Part shown: positions 9,523 through 18,930 of the stretch, in pieces | Layout of the letters: each line of letters begins with the position of its first letter | Numbering within the stretch: position 1 is the first letter of the stretch | The notes under the pieces: model-generated | What the model saw: only the letters and a program-made list of their open reading frames with translations | The model's database searches: none | Told to the model about the DNA's origin: nothing | Assembly: GCF_001541225.1 (NCBI RefSeq) | Contig: NZ_LMTS01000324.1 | Span: 1-64,000 of the forward strand | DNA: 64,000 nt | From: Variovorax sp. WDL1 | GTDB taxonomy: Bacteria; Pseudomonadota; Gammaproteobacteria; Burkholderiales; Burkholderiaceae_C | Reading direction: 5' to 3' | Made by a program: the position numbers and the translations under genes

Positions 9523-10491
9523 CTACATCTTCTTGTAGGCGTCGACCACCGCCTGGCCTTCGGGGCCTGCCTTTTCCAGCCATTCCTTGATCATGGTGTC
9601 GCCGACCTTCTTCATGTCGGTCTTGAGCTGCGCCGATGGCGGATGAATCGTCATGCCGTTCTTCTTGAGCAGGTCCAGGTACTCGACGTTCTTCTTCTTC
9701 GAGATTTCCCAGCCGCGCTTCTCGGCCTCGGCACCGGCCTTCAGCAGTCCGTCCTGGGTGGGCTTGTCGAGCGCGTCGAAGGCTTTCTTGTTCACCAGGA
9801 CCGCATTCTTGGGAAGCCAGGCCTGGGTGTCATAGAAGTTCTTGATGTACTCGTAGGTCTTGGTGTCGTAGCCGGTGGAACCGGAGGACATGTAGGACTC
9901 GATCACGCCTGTGGCCATGGCCTGCGACAGCTCGGCCTGCTGGACCGTGACCGGCTGGGCGCCGACCAGTTCGCCGATGCGCGCCGTAGCAGGGCTGTAG
10001 GCGCGCCACTTCACGCCCTTGAGGTCCGCGGCGGATGCGATCTCTTTCTTCACGAAGATGCCCTGCGGCGGCCAGGCAACCGCGTAGAGCAGCATCATCC
10101 CTTGCTCGGCCAGCTTTTTTTCGAGCGCCGGCTTCTGGGCTTGGTAGAGCTTCCAGGCGGCGTCGTAGCTGTCGGCCAGGAAGGGAATGCCGTCGGTGCC
10201 GAAGATCTGCCATTCGTTCTGGTAGTTGACGAGCAGGATCTCGCCCATCTGTGCCTGTCCGCCCTGCACGGCACGCTTGATCTCCGGCGCCTTGAACAGG
10301 GCGGCGTTCGAATGAACGGTGATCTTGAGCTTGCCGCCGGTCGCCTTGTCGACGTCGCTCGCGAACTGGGTGATGTTCTCGGTATGGAAGTTGGCGGCCG
10401 GATAGGCGGTGGGAAGGTCCCACTTGGTTTGCGCGAAGGCTGCCGCGCCAAGGGCGAGGCTGGCGAGGGCGATGCCGAACTTGTGAATCAT
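9523..10491 (-). CDS. dctP: TRAP transporter periplasmic solute-binding protein (DctP family)
   Basis: A 322-residue protein with an N-terminal signal peptide (Met-Ile-His-Lys-Phe-Gly then a hydrophobic Ala/Leu stretch ending Ala-Phe-Ala), so it is periplasmic. The DctP fold is recognisable from Ala-Pro-Glu-Ile-Lys-Arg-Ala-Val-Gln-Gly-Gly and the later Gly-Val-Lys-Trp-Arg-Ala-Tyr-Ser-Pro, where the arginine is the family's carboxylate ligand. The start is preceded by GGAGAG and a sigma-54 promoter about 50 bp upstream. It is the first gene of dctPQM and probably of a longer unit with crcB and mrp. Confidence 0.93.
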   Translation of the reverse strand: MIHKFGIALASLALGAAAFAQTKWDLPTAYPAANFHTENITQFASDVDKATGGKLKITVHSNAALFKAPEIKRAVQGGQAQMGEILLVNYQNEWQIFGTDGIPFLADSYDAAWKLYQAQKPALEKKLAEQGMMLLYAVAWPPQGIFVKKEIASAADLKGVKWRAYSPATARIGELVGAQPVTVQQAELSQAMATGVIESYMSSGSTGYDTKTYEYIKNFYDTQAWLPKNAVLVNKKAFDALDKPTQDGLLKAGAEAEKRGWEISKKKNVEYLDLLKKNGMTIHPPSAQLKTDMKKVGDTMIKEWLEKAGPEGQAVVDAYKKM

Positions 10492-10538
10492 GGGCTCTCC
10501 AGAACGTACGGATGGGAAAAGGCGTCGAGCAGCATACG

Positions 10539-10554
10539 TGCAAATATCGGGCCA
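10539..10554 (-). promoter_or_regulatory. Sigma-54 (-24/-12) promoter for dctPQM
   Basis: On the minus strand the sequence reads TGGCCCGATATTTGCA. The consensus TGGCACG-N4-TTGCA is matched with one mismatch and the exact 10-nt distance between the GG and GC pairs. Transcription would begin near 10528, giving a leader of about 37 nt before dctP. An RpoN-dependent enhancer-binding activator is implied, but no DctB/DctD pair is present in the window. Confidence 0.75.
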
Positions 10555-10610
10555 TCGCGTGGGGCTTTCCCCTGAGGGTTTCGTCTGACGCGTACCGGAG
10601 GCGCTCGCAA

Positions 10611-10634
10611 GAAAGCCGCCCGAGGGCGGCTTTC
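10611..10634 (-). terminator. Hairpin between comEA and dctP
   Basis: A perfect 10-bp stem (GAAAGCCGCC / GGCGGCTTTC) with a 4-nt loop lies 36 bp past the comEA stop. Only two T residues follow on the minus strand, so the U-tract is weak, but position and symmetry suit the end of the upstream housekeeping unit. Confidence 0.6.
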
Positions 10635-10670
10635 GGTTGGCGATGCGGCGTGGGGCCGCATGCGGGTTTC

Positions 10671-11027
10671 TCAGGGCTTCGGCTCGGCTTTCTTTGCCGT
10701 GCCCTCGGCCTTCTCCTTCTTGGACTCGGCCTTCGCGACCTTGGTCGCCGGCGCCGTGCCGCCGAAGCTCTGGCCGTTGACCGTCAGCCCCTCGGCCGAC
10801 AGCTTGGCGGCCGCCTTTTCCTTGACGCCCTTGACCCGGCTCATGAGGTCGGGCCAGTCCTTGAAGTCTCCACCCTTCTTCCGCTCGTCGATGATGCGCT
10901 TGGAGAGCGAAGGACCTACGCCCCTGACGGCATCGAGTTCGGCGTCGCCCGCCTTGTTGACATCGACAGCCGCCCACGATGCAGCGGCAAACAGCATGGC
11001 CATGATGGCCAGAATCTTCTTCAACAT
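10671..11027 (-). CDS. comEA: ComEA-like helix-hairpin-helix DNA-binding protein
   Basis: A 118-residue protein with a signal peptide or membrane anchor (Met-Leu-Lys-Lys-Ile-Leu...Ala-Ala-Ser-Trp-Ala) followed by the helix-hairpin-helix block Val-Asp-Val-Asn-Lys-Ala-x-x-x-Glu-Leu...Gly-Val-Gly-Pro. This is the short proteobacterial form of ComEA, a periplasmic DNA-binding protein used in natural transformation. The C-terminal 30 residues are Lys/Ala/Glu-rich and low in complexity. It follows lapB by 129 bp. Confidence 0.85.
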   Translation of the reverse strand: MLKKILAIMAMLFAAASWAAVDVNKAGDAELDAVRGVGPSLSKRIIDERKKGGDFKDWPDLMSRVKGVKEKAAAKLSAEGLTVNGQSFGGTAPATKVAKAESKKEKAEGTAKKAEPKP

Positions 11028-11156
11028 TCTTGAAATTTCCCTGTCAACGTTGTGAAAGAGACGCTCCTCGCGTCCCGTCGCATGCGGATTGCATGCGGCG
11101 TGGATTTGAACGAGAAGATCGCGAACGGTGTGAAGGTTGCGACAATTTGAGGGATT

Positions 11157-12341
11157 TCAGAGCTCTTCCACGCGCCGAGGCGGATAGCTGTCCCAGGCCT
11201 GGCAGCCCGGGCAATGCCAGAAATGCTGGTGCGCCTCGAAGCCGCAGGCGGCGCAGCGGTAGCGCATCAGCGGCCGAGTGGCCTGGTCGAGAGCCCGCTG
11301 CACGGGCTGGCGGTACTGCTCGTGCGCGAAGCGCTCGCCGGCCAGCCAGCGCGCGGCCGCCACCAGCGAGGGTTGATGGCTCAGGTGGGCGATGTAGCCG
11401 TCGCGCGGCTCCGGTGGCGTTGTGGATTGCGCCCCGATATCGTCGGGCAGCACCGGGGTGCCGCCGAGCGCCATGATGGCTTCGAGTACGTCGATGGAAG
11501 GCGACTCCGCATAGCGGCGCTGCAGCATGAGGAGTGCCTCGCCACCGCGCTGCGATGCGACTGCGGCCTGCTGGAGCATCGTGGCGTAGAGCGGCAGCGC
11601 CAGCGGCGCGGTCTCGCACAGGGCGGCGAGTGTGCTGTAGGCGCCGGCAGAATCGCCGTTGCGCAGCTGCAGCGCGGCGGTGTCGATGGCCGGGCGCGGC
11701 GCCTGTGGCGCCAGCGCGACCGCCTGTTCCAGCAACTGGGCCGCCCCCTGGGCATCCCCGGCAGCCACCTGCTCGGCGGCCTGCTCGCAGAGGTGATGCG
11801 CACGGCGCACGCTGTAGCTGGCCTGTTCGGCCTCGTCGAGCTTGTGCGCAACGGCGGCGGCCTGTGTCCATTCGCGGGAGCGCTCGTAGATGGCAAGCAG
11901 TGCCAGCCGGGCCTCGTTCTCGTAGCGTGTGCCTTCGAGCTTCTGCAGTGCGGCCTCGGCACGGTCAAGCAGCCCCGCGCGCAGGAAGTCCTGCGCCAGC
12001 GCGTGCTGCGCGCGGTCGCGATCGGCTCGGCTCAGGTCGCCCCGGCCCAGCAGATGCTCGTGCACGCGCACGGCGCGCTGGTATTCGCCGCGGCGGCGGA
12101 ACAGGTTGCCTAGCGCGAAGTGCAGCTCCTGCGTGTCGGGGTCGTTCTGCACGGCCTCGATGAAGGCATCGATGGCCTGGTCCTGCTGCTCGTTGAGCAG
12201 GAAGTTGAGGCCGCGGAAATAGGCCTTGGGCGCCTGGCGATTCTCGATGCGCAGTTGCCGAAGGTCGAAGCGCGAGGCGAGCCAACCCAGGATGAATGCG
12301 AGTGGCAGGCCAAGCAGCAGCCAGCTGAAGTCAAAGTCCAT
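11157..12341 (-). CDS. lapB: Lipopolysaccharide assembly protein LapB (YciM)
   Basis: A 394-residue protein with an N-terminal membrane helix, about six TPR-like repeats and a C-terminal rubredoxin-like metal site (Cys-x-x-Cys...Cys-x-x-Cys), the layout and length of E. coli LapB (389 residues). LapB works with FtsH to control LpxC turnover and so balances lipopolysaccharide synthesis. The start at Met-Asp-Phe-Asp-Phe overlaps the end of lapA by 11 bp. A longer upstream frame exists but lacks the family N-terminus. Confidence 0.92.
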   Translation of the reverse strand: MDFDFSWLLLGLPLAFILGWLASRFDLRQLRIENRQAPKAYFRGLNFLLNEQQDQAIDAFIEAVQNDPDTQELHFALGNLFRRRGEYQRAVRVHEHLLGRGDLSRADRDRAQHALAQDFLRAGLLDRAEAALQKLEGTRYENEARLALLAIYERSREWTQAAAVAHKLDEAEQASYSVRRAHHLCEQAAEQVAAGDAQGAAQLLEQAVALAPQAPRPAIDTAALQLRNGDSAGAYSTLAALCETAPLALPLYATMLQQAAVASQRGGEALLMLQRRYAESPSIDVLEAIMALGGTPVLPDDIGAQSTTPPEPRDGYIAHLSHQPSLVAAARWLAGERFAHEQYRQPVQRALDQATRPLMRYRCAACGFEAHQHFWHCPGCQAWDSYPPRRVEEL

Positions 12342-12639
12342 GTTGGCGTACGGCGGGCAGGTCAGTCGTGGCCGTTGGCGTCGTGGGCGCGCCGCCTGCC
12401 GTGTCAGCAGCACCGGGGAGCTGGGCGGCTGCGCTGCGGTGCTTCCACCAGCCCGGCAGCATGCCGAGTGCGCCCACCACCAGGCCGCCGGCAAAGGCGG
12501 CGAGCACCACCAGCACCAGCGGGGCGCGCCAGGAGGTGCCGAAGAAGAAGTAAACGGTGGCGTCGTGCTGGTTGTTCAGCGCGAAAGCGAAGAGGGTAAA
12601 AAAAATGGCTGCCTTGAGCAGCCACAGGAGATATTTCAT
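12331..12639 (-). CDS. lapA: Lipopolysaccharide assembly protein LapA (DUF1049)
   Basis: A 102-residue protein with two membrane helices and the family motif Ala-Leu-Asn-Asn-Gln-(His)-Asp-Ala-Thr-Val between them. It is the usual partner of lapB, which it overlaps. The C-terminal tail is Thr/Pro/Ala-rich and probably disordered. It lies 32 bp after ihfB. Confidence 0.88.
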   Translation of the reverse strand: MKYLLWLLKAAIFFTLFAFALNNQHDATVYFFFGTSWRAPLVLVVLAAFAGGLVVGALGMLPGWWKHRSAAAQLPGAADTAGGAPTTPTATTDLPAVRQHGL

Positions 12640-12671
12640 GCGCGTCCCCGTTGGCGGGGGAATTCTATGCT

Positions 12672-12992
12672 TCAGCCTTCGCGCCGACGCTGCTCGGCAT
12701 CCAGCTCCGCGGTGCGCGCATCGACCGCTTCGCGCAGGGCCTTGCCCGGCTTGAAGTGCGGCACGCGCTTCTCGGGGATCTGCACGCTTTCGCCCGAACG
12801 CGGATTGCGTCCGATGCGTGGCGGACGCCGGTTTACCGTGAAGCTGCCGAAGCCGCGGATCTCGATGCGGTGCCCGCGCACCAGCGCGTCGCTCATTGCG
12901 TCAAGAATGGTCTTGACGGCGTATTCGGCGTCGCGGTGCGTGAGTTGCGCGAAGCGGGCCGCCAATTCCTCAACAAGGTCTGAACGAGTCAT
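12672..12992 (-). CDS. ihfB: Integration host factor subunit beta
   Basis: A 106-residue HU/IHF-family protein starting Met-Thr-Arg-Ser-Asp-Leu-Val. It shows the arm motif Arg-Gly-Phe-Gly-Ser-Phe-Thr-Val-Asn-x-Arg-Pro-Pro-Arg-x-Gly-Arg-Asn-Pro that carries the intercalating proline. IhfB bends DNA with IhfA and assists sigma-54 promoters such as those seen here. It is longer than E. coli IhfB (94 residues) through a charged C-terminal tail. It follows rpsA with a terminator hairpin in its leader. Confidence 0.93.
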   Translation of the reverse strand: MTRSDLVEELAARFAQLTHRDAEYAVKTILDAMSDALVRGHRIEIRGFGSFTVNRRPPRIGRNPRSGESVQIPEKRVPHFKPGKALREAVDARTAELDAEQRRREG

Positions 12993-13006
12993 GTAACAGG
13001 CGAAAA

Positions 13007-13033
13007 CACGGCAAGGGCTTTGCCCTTGCCGTG
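13007..13033 (-). terminator. Rho-independent terminator after rpsA
   Basis: A perfect 12-bp stem (CACGGCAAGGGC / GCCCTTGCCGTG) with a 3-nt loop, followed on the minus strand by TTTTCG. It lies 11 bp beyond the rpsA stop and 14 bp before the ihfB start, so it likely attenuates read-through into ihfB rather than isolating it. Confidence 0.85.
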
Positions 13034-13044
13034 TCCTTCTGTTC

Positions 13045-14733
13045 TTATTTTTCGTTGTTGCTGTCGAGCTTGGCACGCAGTAGGGCGCCCAGGCTGGTCG
13101 TGCCCGCGTTCTCGCGTGCCGACTGCTGGCTGAGGTTGGCCATCGCGCCTTGCTCGTCGGCCAGGTCCTTCTGCTTGATCGACAGCTGGATGTTGCGGGT
13201 CTTGCGATCCACATTGACCACCACCGCCGTGACCTCGTCGCCTTCCTTGAGCACATTGCGGGCATCTTCCACGCGGTCGCGGGAGATCTCGCTGGCTCGC
13301 AGGTAGCCGATGATGTCGTCGCCCAGGTCGATCTCGGCGCCGCGCGGGTCGACGGTCTTGACCTTGCCGGTCACGATCTGGCCCTTGTCGTTCACCGTGG
13401 TGAAGGTGGTGAAGGGGTCGCTGTCGAGCTGCTTGATGCCGAGGCTGATGCGCTCGCGGTCGACATCGACGGCCAGCACGATCGCTTCGACTTCCTGGCC
13501 CTTCTTGTAGTTGCGCACGGCGGTTTCGCCGGGCTCGTTCCACGAGAGGTCGGACAGGTGCACCAGGCCATCGATGCCGGCAGCCAGGCCAACGAACACG
13601 CCGAAGTCGGTGATCGACTTGATCGGACCCTTGACGCGGTCGCCGCGCTTGGTGTTCTGCGCGAACTCCTGCCACGGATTGGCCTTGCACTGCTTCATGC
13701 CCAGGCTGATGCGGCGCTTGTCTTCGTCGATCTCCAGGACCATGACCTCGACTTCGTCGCCCAGAGAGACGATCTTGTTGGGGGCGATGTTCTTGTTGGT
13801 CCAGTCCATCTCGGAGACGTGCACCAGGCCCTCGATGCCGGGCTCGAGCTCGACGAAGGCGCCGTAGTCGGCGATGTTGGTGACCTTGCCGAACAGGCGA
13901 GTGCCCTGCGGGTAGCGACGCGAGACGCCCATCCATGGGTCGTCGCCCATCTGCTTGAGGCCCAGCGAGACGCGGTTCTTCTCGGTGTCGAACTTGAGGA
14001 TCTTGGCCGTGATTTCCTGGCCGGCCTGCACCACCTCGCTCGGATGGCGGACGCGGCGCCAGGCCATGTCGGTGATGTGCAGCAGGCCGTCGATGCCGCC
14101 GAGGTCGACGAACGCACCGTACTCGGTGATGTTCTTGACCACACCGCGCACGACTGCGCCTTCCTTGAGGGTCTCCATCAGCTTGGCGCGCTCTTCGCCC
14201 ATGCTGGCCTCGACCACGGCGCGGCGCGAGAGCACCACGTTGTTGCGCTTGCGGTCGAGCTTGATGACCTTGAATTCAAGGGTCTTGTTTTCGTACGGGG
14301 TCAGGTCCTTGATCGGACGGGTGTCGATCAGCGAGCCCGGCAGGAAGGCACGGATGCCGTTGACCAGGACGGTCAGGCCGCCCTTGACCTTGCCGCTCGT
14401 CGTGCCGGTGACGAAGTCGCCGGATTCGAGCGCCTTCTCGAGCGCCAGCCACGAGGCCAGACGCTTGGCGGTGTCGCGCGACAGGATGGTGTCGCCGTAG
14501 CCGTTCTCGACGCTGCCGATGGCCACGGAGACGAAATCGCCGGCCTGGACTTCGAGTTCGCCCTTGTCGTTCTTGAACTCCTCGATCGGCACGTAGGCTT
14601 CGGACTTGAGGCCGGCGTTGACCACGACGTGGTTGTGCTCGACGCGCACGACTTCGGCGGTGATGACCTCGCCGCTGCGCATTTCGGAACGCTTCAGGGA
14701 TTCTTCGAACAGGTCGGCAAAAGATTCAGACAT
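13045..14733 (-). CDS. rpsA: 30S ribosomal protein S1
   Basis: A 562-residue protein with six S1 RNA-binding repeats (for example [14 protein letters not shown] and the later Gly-Ala-Phe-Val-Glu-Leu...Gly-Leu-Val-His), the expected length for a proteobacterial S1. It binds mRNA leaders and the ribosome and promotes initiation. A strong GGAAGGA sequence precedes the ATG. The 168-bp leader holds an inverted repeat (see findings). Confidence 0.97.
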   Translation of the reverse strand: MSESFADLFEESLKRSEMRSGEVITAEVVRVEHNHVVVNAGLKSEAYVPIEEFKNDKGELEVQAGDFVSVAIGSVENGYGDTILSRDTAKRLASWLALEKALESGDFVTGTTSGKVKGGLTVLVNGIRAFLPGSLIDTRPIKDLTPYENKTLEFKVIKLDRKRNNVVLSRRAVVEASMGEERAKLMETLKEGAVVRGVVKNITEYGAFVDLGGIDGLLHITDMAWRRVRHPSEVVQAGQEITAKILKFDTEKNRVSLGLKQMGDDPWMGVSRRYPQGTRLFGKVTNIADYGAFVELEPGIEGLVHVSEMDWTNKNIAPNKIVSLGDEVEVMVLEIDEDKRRISLGMKQCKANPWQEFAQNTKRGDRVKGPIKSITDFGVFVGLAAGIDGLVHLSDLSWNEPGETAVRNYKKGQEVEAIVLAVDVDRERISLGIKQLDSDPFTTFTTVNDKGQIVTGKVKTVDPRGAEIDLGDDIIGYLRASEISRDRVEDARNVLKEGDEVTAVVVNVDRKTRNIQLSIKQKDLADEQGAMANLSQQSARENAGTTSLGALLRAKLDSNNEK

Positions 14734-14901
14734 GTGTCATTTCCTTCCGTCACGCAGGGTTTTCAGCCGCAAATGCAAGATCGCGGGGCGGCTGGCTGGG
14801 TCTGGAGACGGCGGTTGTGGGCTTGGTGCCCGGGTTGAGTTGGACAACCAGCAGGCCGGTGCGCTGTCGCGCGGCGGGGACCTGCTGGACCGAAACACCT
14901 C

Positions 14902-16896
14902 TCAAGAAGACTTGAAAGGCTGTACTTCCTGCCACAGGACAAGCACTCGCTCGACCGATTGCTCGACCGAGAGCGCGGAGTTGTCCAGGAGGCGGGCATC
15001 AGGCGCCGGCTTCAAAGGGGCGACGCTGCGGGAAGAGTCCCGAAGGTCGCGCGCTTCCAGATCGGCGCGAAGACCGTCGAGTGTAGTCGAAATACCTTTT
15101 GAAACCAATTGCTTAAAGCGTCGCTCCGCTCGCTGGGCGGCACTGGCGGTCAGGTAGACCTTGAGGGCGGCATCGGGAAAGACGACCGTGCCCATGTCCC
15201 GGCCGTCGGCCACCAGGCCGGGCAGGCGGCGGAAGCTCTTCTGCAGCGCCAGCAATGCCTGCCGCACGGCCGGCAGCGCGGAGACGCGGGAGGCGTCCAT
15301 GCCGGCCGCCTCGGTTCGGATGGCATCGCTGACGTCCTCGCCGGCCAGCAGCACCTTGCCGTCGGCGAAGCGCAGGGGCAAGGTGCGCGCGAGTTCTGCG
15401 ATCCGTGCTTCGTGGGTCGCGTCCGCCTCCAGGCCGCTGCGGCGCATCGCGAGGCCCGTCACGCGGTAGAGCGTGCCCGAATCGAGATAGTGGTAGCCCA
15501 GCTGGTACGCCACGGCCACGGCCAGCGTCCCCTTGCCCGAGGCGGTGGGGCCGTCGATGCAGATCACCGGGACTTCGGCTGCCTCGGCCACCGAGAACAG
15601 GGTCTCGAAGTAGTCGGGGAAGGTCTTGGCGACGCAATGCGGCTCGAGGATGCGCACGGGCAGGCCGGACGGGTTGAAGGCCGCCAGCGAGAAGCACATC
15701 GCCACCCGGTGGTCGTCGTAGGTGCGGATACTTGCGGCACGCCAGTCGGCCGCGCGGAGAGGGTGCACGCGCAGGAAGTCGGGGCCGTCCTCGACGACGG
15801 CGCCCAGCTTGCGCAGTTCCCGGGCCATGGCGTCGATGCGGTCGGTCTCCTTGACGCGCCAGCTTGCGATGTTGCGCAGCAGGCAGGGGCCGTCGGCGTA
15901 TAGCGCCATGACGGCCAGGGTCATCGCGGCGTCGGGGATGTGATTGGCGTCGAGCTCGATTGCCTTGAGCGGCCAGGCTCCGCGCGAGATCGCCAGCCAG
16001 TTGGGGCCGCTGTCGATCCGGGCGCCCATCTGCCGCGCCGCCTCGACGAAGCGGATGTCGCCCTGGATGGAGTCCGCGCCGACACCCTCGATGCGGATGC
16101 CTTCACCCTTGGCGATCGCGCCGAGCGCAATGAAGTAGCTGGCCGAGGAGGCATCGGCTTCGACGTGGATGTCTCCGGGCGAGCGGTAGCGGCTGCCCGC
16201 GGGGATCACGAAGCGTTCCCAGCCTTCGCGCCGGACCTCGATGCCGAAGCGCGACAGCAGGTTGAGCGTAATCTCGATGTAGGGCTTCGAGATCAGTTCG
16301 CCGATGACCTCGATGGTGATGTCGCGCCCCGCGGCCAGCGGCAGCGCCAGCAGCAGGGCGGTCAGGAACTGGCTGGAGACATCGCCTCGCACCCGGATCG
16401 GCGCAGCGAGCTGGAGCGTGTCGAGTGGCGCCGGATGGATGGCCAAGGGCGGATAGCCGGGGTTGCCGAGGTAGTCGATGCGGCAGCCGAGTTGCGCCAG
16501 CGCATCGACCAGGTCGCCGATGGGACGCTCGTGCATGCGCGGCACGCCGGACAGCTCGAACTCGCCCCCGAGCAGCGACAGCGCCGCCGTCAGCGGCCGC
16601 ATCGCAGTCCCGGCATTGCCCAGGAAGAGCTTGGCGCGGGGGGTGCGCAGCCGGCCGTCGAGACCCTCGATGCGCAGCGCGGCGCCCGCGCGATCGATGC
16701 GGCAGCCGAGCGCAGCGAGGGCATCGAGCATCACCCGCGTGTCGTCCGAGTCCAGCAGGTCATGCACGGTGGTCGTGCCCCTGGCGAGCGCCGCCAGCAG
16801 CAGTACCCGGTTGGAAATGCTCTTGGAACCCGGGAGGCGCACGGTGCCGCCGGCACCCGCGAGTGGTGGAAGGTCGAGGAACGGCGTGGAGAACAT
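14902..16896 (-). CDS. aroA-cmk: Fused EPSP synthase / cytidylate kinase
   Basis: A 664-residue bifunctional protein. Residues 1 to about 435 are 3-phosphoshikimate 1-carboxyvinyltransferase ([10 protein letters not shown] near the start, and later Arg-x-x-Glu-(Thr)-Asp-Arg). Residues from about 442 on are CMP kinase, with a P-loop Gly-Pro-Thr-Ala-Ser-Gly-Lys-Gly-Thr and a Gly-Arg-Asp-Met-Gly-Thr motif. The linker is only a few residues (Val-Ala-Glu-Ala-Ala-Glu). It joins aromatic amino-acid synthesis and nucleotide metabolism. The start two bases after the tyrA stop was chosen; an upstream extension is arginine-rich shadow sequence. Confidence 0.95.
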   Translation of the reverse strand: MFSTPFLDLPPLAGAGGTVRLPGSKSISNRVLLLAALARGTTTVHDLLDSDDTRVMLDALAALGCRIDRAGAALRIEGLDGRLRTPRAKLFLGNAGTAMRPLTAALSLLGGEFELSGVPRMHERPIGDLVDALAQLGCRIDYLGNPGYPPLAIHPAPLDTLQLAAPIRVRGDVSSQFLTALLLALPLAAGRDITIEVIGELISKPYIEITLNLLSRFGIEVRREGWERFVIPAGSRYRSPGDIHVEADASSASYFIALGAIAKGEGIRIEGVGADSIQGDIRFVEAARQMGARIDSGPNWLAISRGAWPLKAIELDANHIPDAAMTLAVMALYADGPCLLRNIASWRVKETDRIDAMARELRKLGAVVEDGPDFLRVHPLRAADWRAASIRTYDDHRVAMCFSLAAFNPSGLPVRILEPHCVAKTFPDYFETLFSVAEAAEVPVICIDGPTASGKGTLAVAVAYQLGYHYLDSGTLYRVTGLAMRRSGLEADATHEARIAELARTLPLRFADGKVLLAGEDVSDAIRTEAAGMDASRVSALPAVRQALLALQKSFRRLPGLVADGRDMGTVVFPDAALKVYLTASAAQRAERRFKQLVSKGISTTLDGLRADLEARDLRDSSRSVAPLKPAPDARLLDNSALSVEQSVERVLVLWQEVQPFKSS

Positions 16897-16898
16897 GG

Positions 16899-17777
16899 TC
16901 AGTCGGGCGACATGCCGGCGCCCGGCTGCCATCGTGCGCGGGCGGCGCTCGCTGCGGCGATGGCGTCCTCGAGCGCCTGCGAATCGCCTGCCCGCATCAG
17001 GGCTTCGAGTTGCGAGAGGGACGCGAGAAAGGCTTGCGACTGCTGCAGTACCTGCTCGCGATTGGCCAGCAGGACATCGCGCCACAGGGCCGGGTCGCCG
17101 GCTGCGATGCGCGTGAAGTCGCGAAAGCCCGGGCCGGCCAGCTCGAGGAAGCGCTGCCCCTCGGACTGCGCCGTGATTGCGTTGGTGAAGGCGAAGGCGA
17201 GCAGGTGGGGGAGGTGGCTGACGGCCGCGAAGGCCCTGTCGTGCGCCTCCGGCGTCATGGTCAAGACCTTGGCACCGATCCCGGACCAGACCTGTGTTGC
17301 ACGCTGCACGTTGGAACGCAGCGTGGCCTTGACGGGCGTCAGGACAACCTGACGTCCGGCGTAGAGACTCGCATCGGCATGCTCGACGCCGGCGACCTCC
17401 TTGCCGGCGATCGGATGCGCCGGAACGAAGCTGGCGAACTGATCATGCAGCCCGCGTCGCGCGGCCTCGATCACGTCGCCCTTGGTCGAGCCCACATCCA
17501 TCACGAGTATCTGCTCGGTGATGCCGTGGCGAATCGCCTTGAAGGTGGCTTCGGAGGCGCCCACCGGCACTGCGATCAGCACCAGGTCGGCACCGGACAC
17601 CGCGAGCAATGCGGAGGGCGCCGCGACGTCGATCACGCCCAGCTGCCGGGCGCGCTCGGTGGTCGATGGCGATTTGCTGTAGCCGACCACGCGCTTCACC
17701 AGCTTGGCGCGCTTCAATGCCAGCGCGAAGGATCCGCCCATCAGGCCGCAGCCGATCAAGCCGAGCTGTTCGAACAT
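16899..17777 (-). CDS. tyrA: Prephenate dehydrogenase
   Basis: A 292-residue NAD(P)-dependent enzyme with an N-terminal Rossmann motif Gly-Cys-Gly-Leu-Met-Gly-Gly-Ser and the conserved Val-Pro-Ala-His-Pro-Ile-Ala-Gly active-site segment. It converts prephenate to 4-hydroxyphenylpyruvate in tyrosine synthesis. It has no fused chorismate mutase, which pheA supplies. It lies 10 bp after pheA. Confidence 0.94.
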   Translation of the reverse strand: MFEQLGLIGCGLMGGSFALALKRAKLVKRVVGYSKSPSTTERARQLGVIDVAAPSALLAVSGADLVLIAVPVGASEATFKAIRHGITEQILVMDVGSTKGDVIEAARRGLHDQFASFVPAHPIAGKEVAGVEHADASLYAGRQVVLTPVKATLRSNVQRATQVWSGIGAKVLTMTPEAHDRAFAAVSHLPHLLAFAFTNAITAQSEGQRFLELAGPGFRDFTRIAAGDPALWRDVLLANREQVLQQSQAFLASLSQLEALMRAGDSQALEDAIAAASAARARWQPGAGMSPD

Positions 17778-17787
17778 GGCGGCGACC

Positions 17788-18906
17788 TCAGGCGGTGACG
17801 GGGTAGGCCCCGATAACCTTGTAGAACGCGCAGAGCTTGCGCAGTTCGGCGAGGGCGGCGGCCACGTTGGGCTGCGAAGGATGGCCGTCGAGGTCGATGT
17901 AGAAGTAGTACTCCCACTGGCCAGTGCGCGCGGGGCGCGACTCGAAGCGCGTCATTGAAACATCGTTGAGCTTCAGGGGGACAAGCAGGTCGTGCACGGC
18001 GCCCGGCCGGTTTGGCACGGAGACCACCAGGCTGGTGCAGTCCTTACTCGAGGCTGGCGGCATGGCCAGGGTCTGCGGCAGGCAGATGACGGCGAAGCGG
18101 GTGCGGTTGTAGGAGTCGTCCTGGATCGCATGCGAGACGATGTGCAACCCGAAGCGCGTGGCGGCTCGCTCGCTGGCCAGGCCCGCCCAGGCCGGGTTGC
18201 CGGCTGCAAGCCGGGCGCCCTCGGCATTGCTGGAGACGGCGCGCCGCTCCGCATGCGGCAGATGCTTGGACAGCCAGGTCTGGCACTGCGCAAGCGCCTG
18301 CGGATGGGCCAGGACCGCCTCGATGCCATCCAGCGAATTGACCGTGCGCAGCAGGTGGTGACGCACCAGCAGGCTGACCTCGCCGACCACGTGCGTCGGG
18401 GAGTGCAGGAACAGGTCGAGCGAGCGCGTGACCACTCCTTCGGTGGTGTTCTCGACCCCGACCACGCCGTATTGCGCGCTGCCAGCCGCCGTGGCGTGGA
18501 AGACCTCATCGAAGCTCGCGCAGTAGATCAGGTCGGCGGCGCCGCCGAAGTACTCGATGGCGGCTTGCTCGCAGAAGGTGCCCTCGGGTCCGAGCACGGC
18601 GACGCGCTGCGGGGACTCGAGCGCCAGGCAGGCCGACATGATCTCGCGCCAGATGGCGGCCACGTGCAGCGCCTTGAGCGGGCCCTGGTTGCTCTGCTGC
18701 ATCTTCTCGATCACCTGCGCGACGCGGTCGGGTCGGAAGTAGGGCGTGCCTTCGCGCTTCTTGACCTCACCCACCTGCTCGGCCACGTGGGCGCGGCGGT
18801 TGAGGAGGTCGAGCAGTTGCCGGTCGAGCGAATCGATCTGCACCCGCAGATCGGCAAGGCTGGCGGAAGGGTCGGAGGCGGGGGGCTGGGGCGTGGAGGC
18901 GGTCAT
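17788..18906 (-). CDS. pheA: Chorismate mutase / prephenate dehydratase (P-protein)
   Basis: A 372-residue protein: AroQ-type chorismate mutase (about residues 15-100, Leu-Arg-x-x-Ile-Asp-x-x-Asp), prephenate dehydratase (about 105-285, starting Val-Ala-Val-Leu-Gly-Pro-Glu-Gly-Thr-Phe) and an ACT domain (about 290-372) with the phenylalanine-sensing Glu-Ser-Arg-Pro motif. It makes phenylpyruvate and is likely feedback-inhibited by phenylalanine. The usual betaproteobacterial hisC between pheA and tyrA is absent here. Confidence 0.95.
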   Translation of the reverse strand: MTASTPQPPASDPSASLADLRVQIDSLDRQLLDLLNRRAHVAEQVGEVKKREGTPYFRPDRVAQVIEKMQQSNQGPLKALHVAAIWREIMSACLALESPQRVAVLGPEGTFCEQAAIEYFGGAADLIYCASFDEVFHATAAGSAQYGVVGVENTTEGVVTRSLDLFLHSPTHVVGEVSLLVRHHLLRTVNSLDGIEAVLAHPQALAQCQTWLSKHLPHAERRAVSSNAEGARLAAGNPAWAGLASERAATRFGLHIVSHAIQDDSYNRTRFAVICLPQTLAMPPASSKDCTSLVVSVPNRPGAVHDLLVPLKLNDVSMTRFESRPARTGQWEYYFYIDLDGHPSQPNVAAALAELRKLCAFYKVIGAYPVTA

Positions 18907-18930
18907 CGGTCAGGTCGCACGCGTCTCAAT

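Noticed and set aside
17778-17787. A hisC gene between pheA and tyrA, usual in related bacteria
   Set aside because: Only 10 bp separate the genes; hisC is simply not here.
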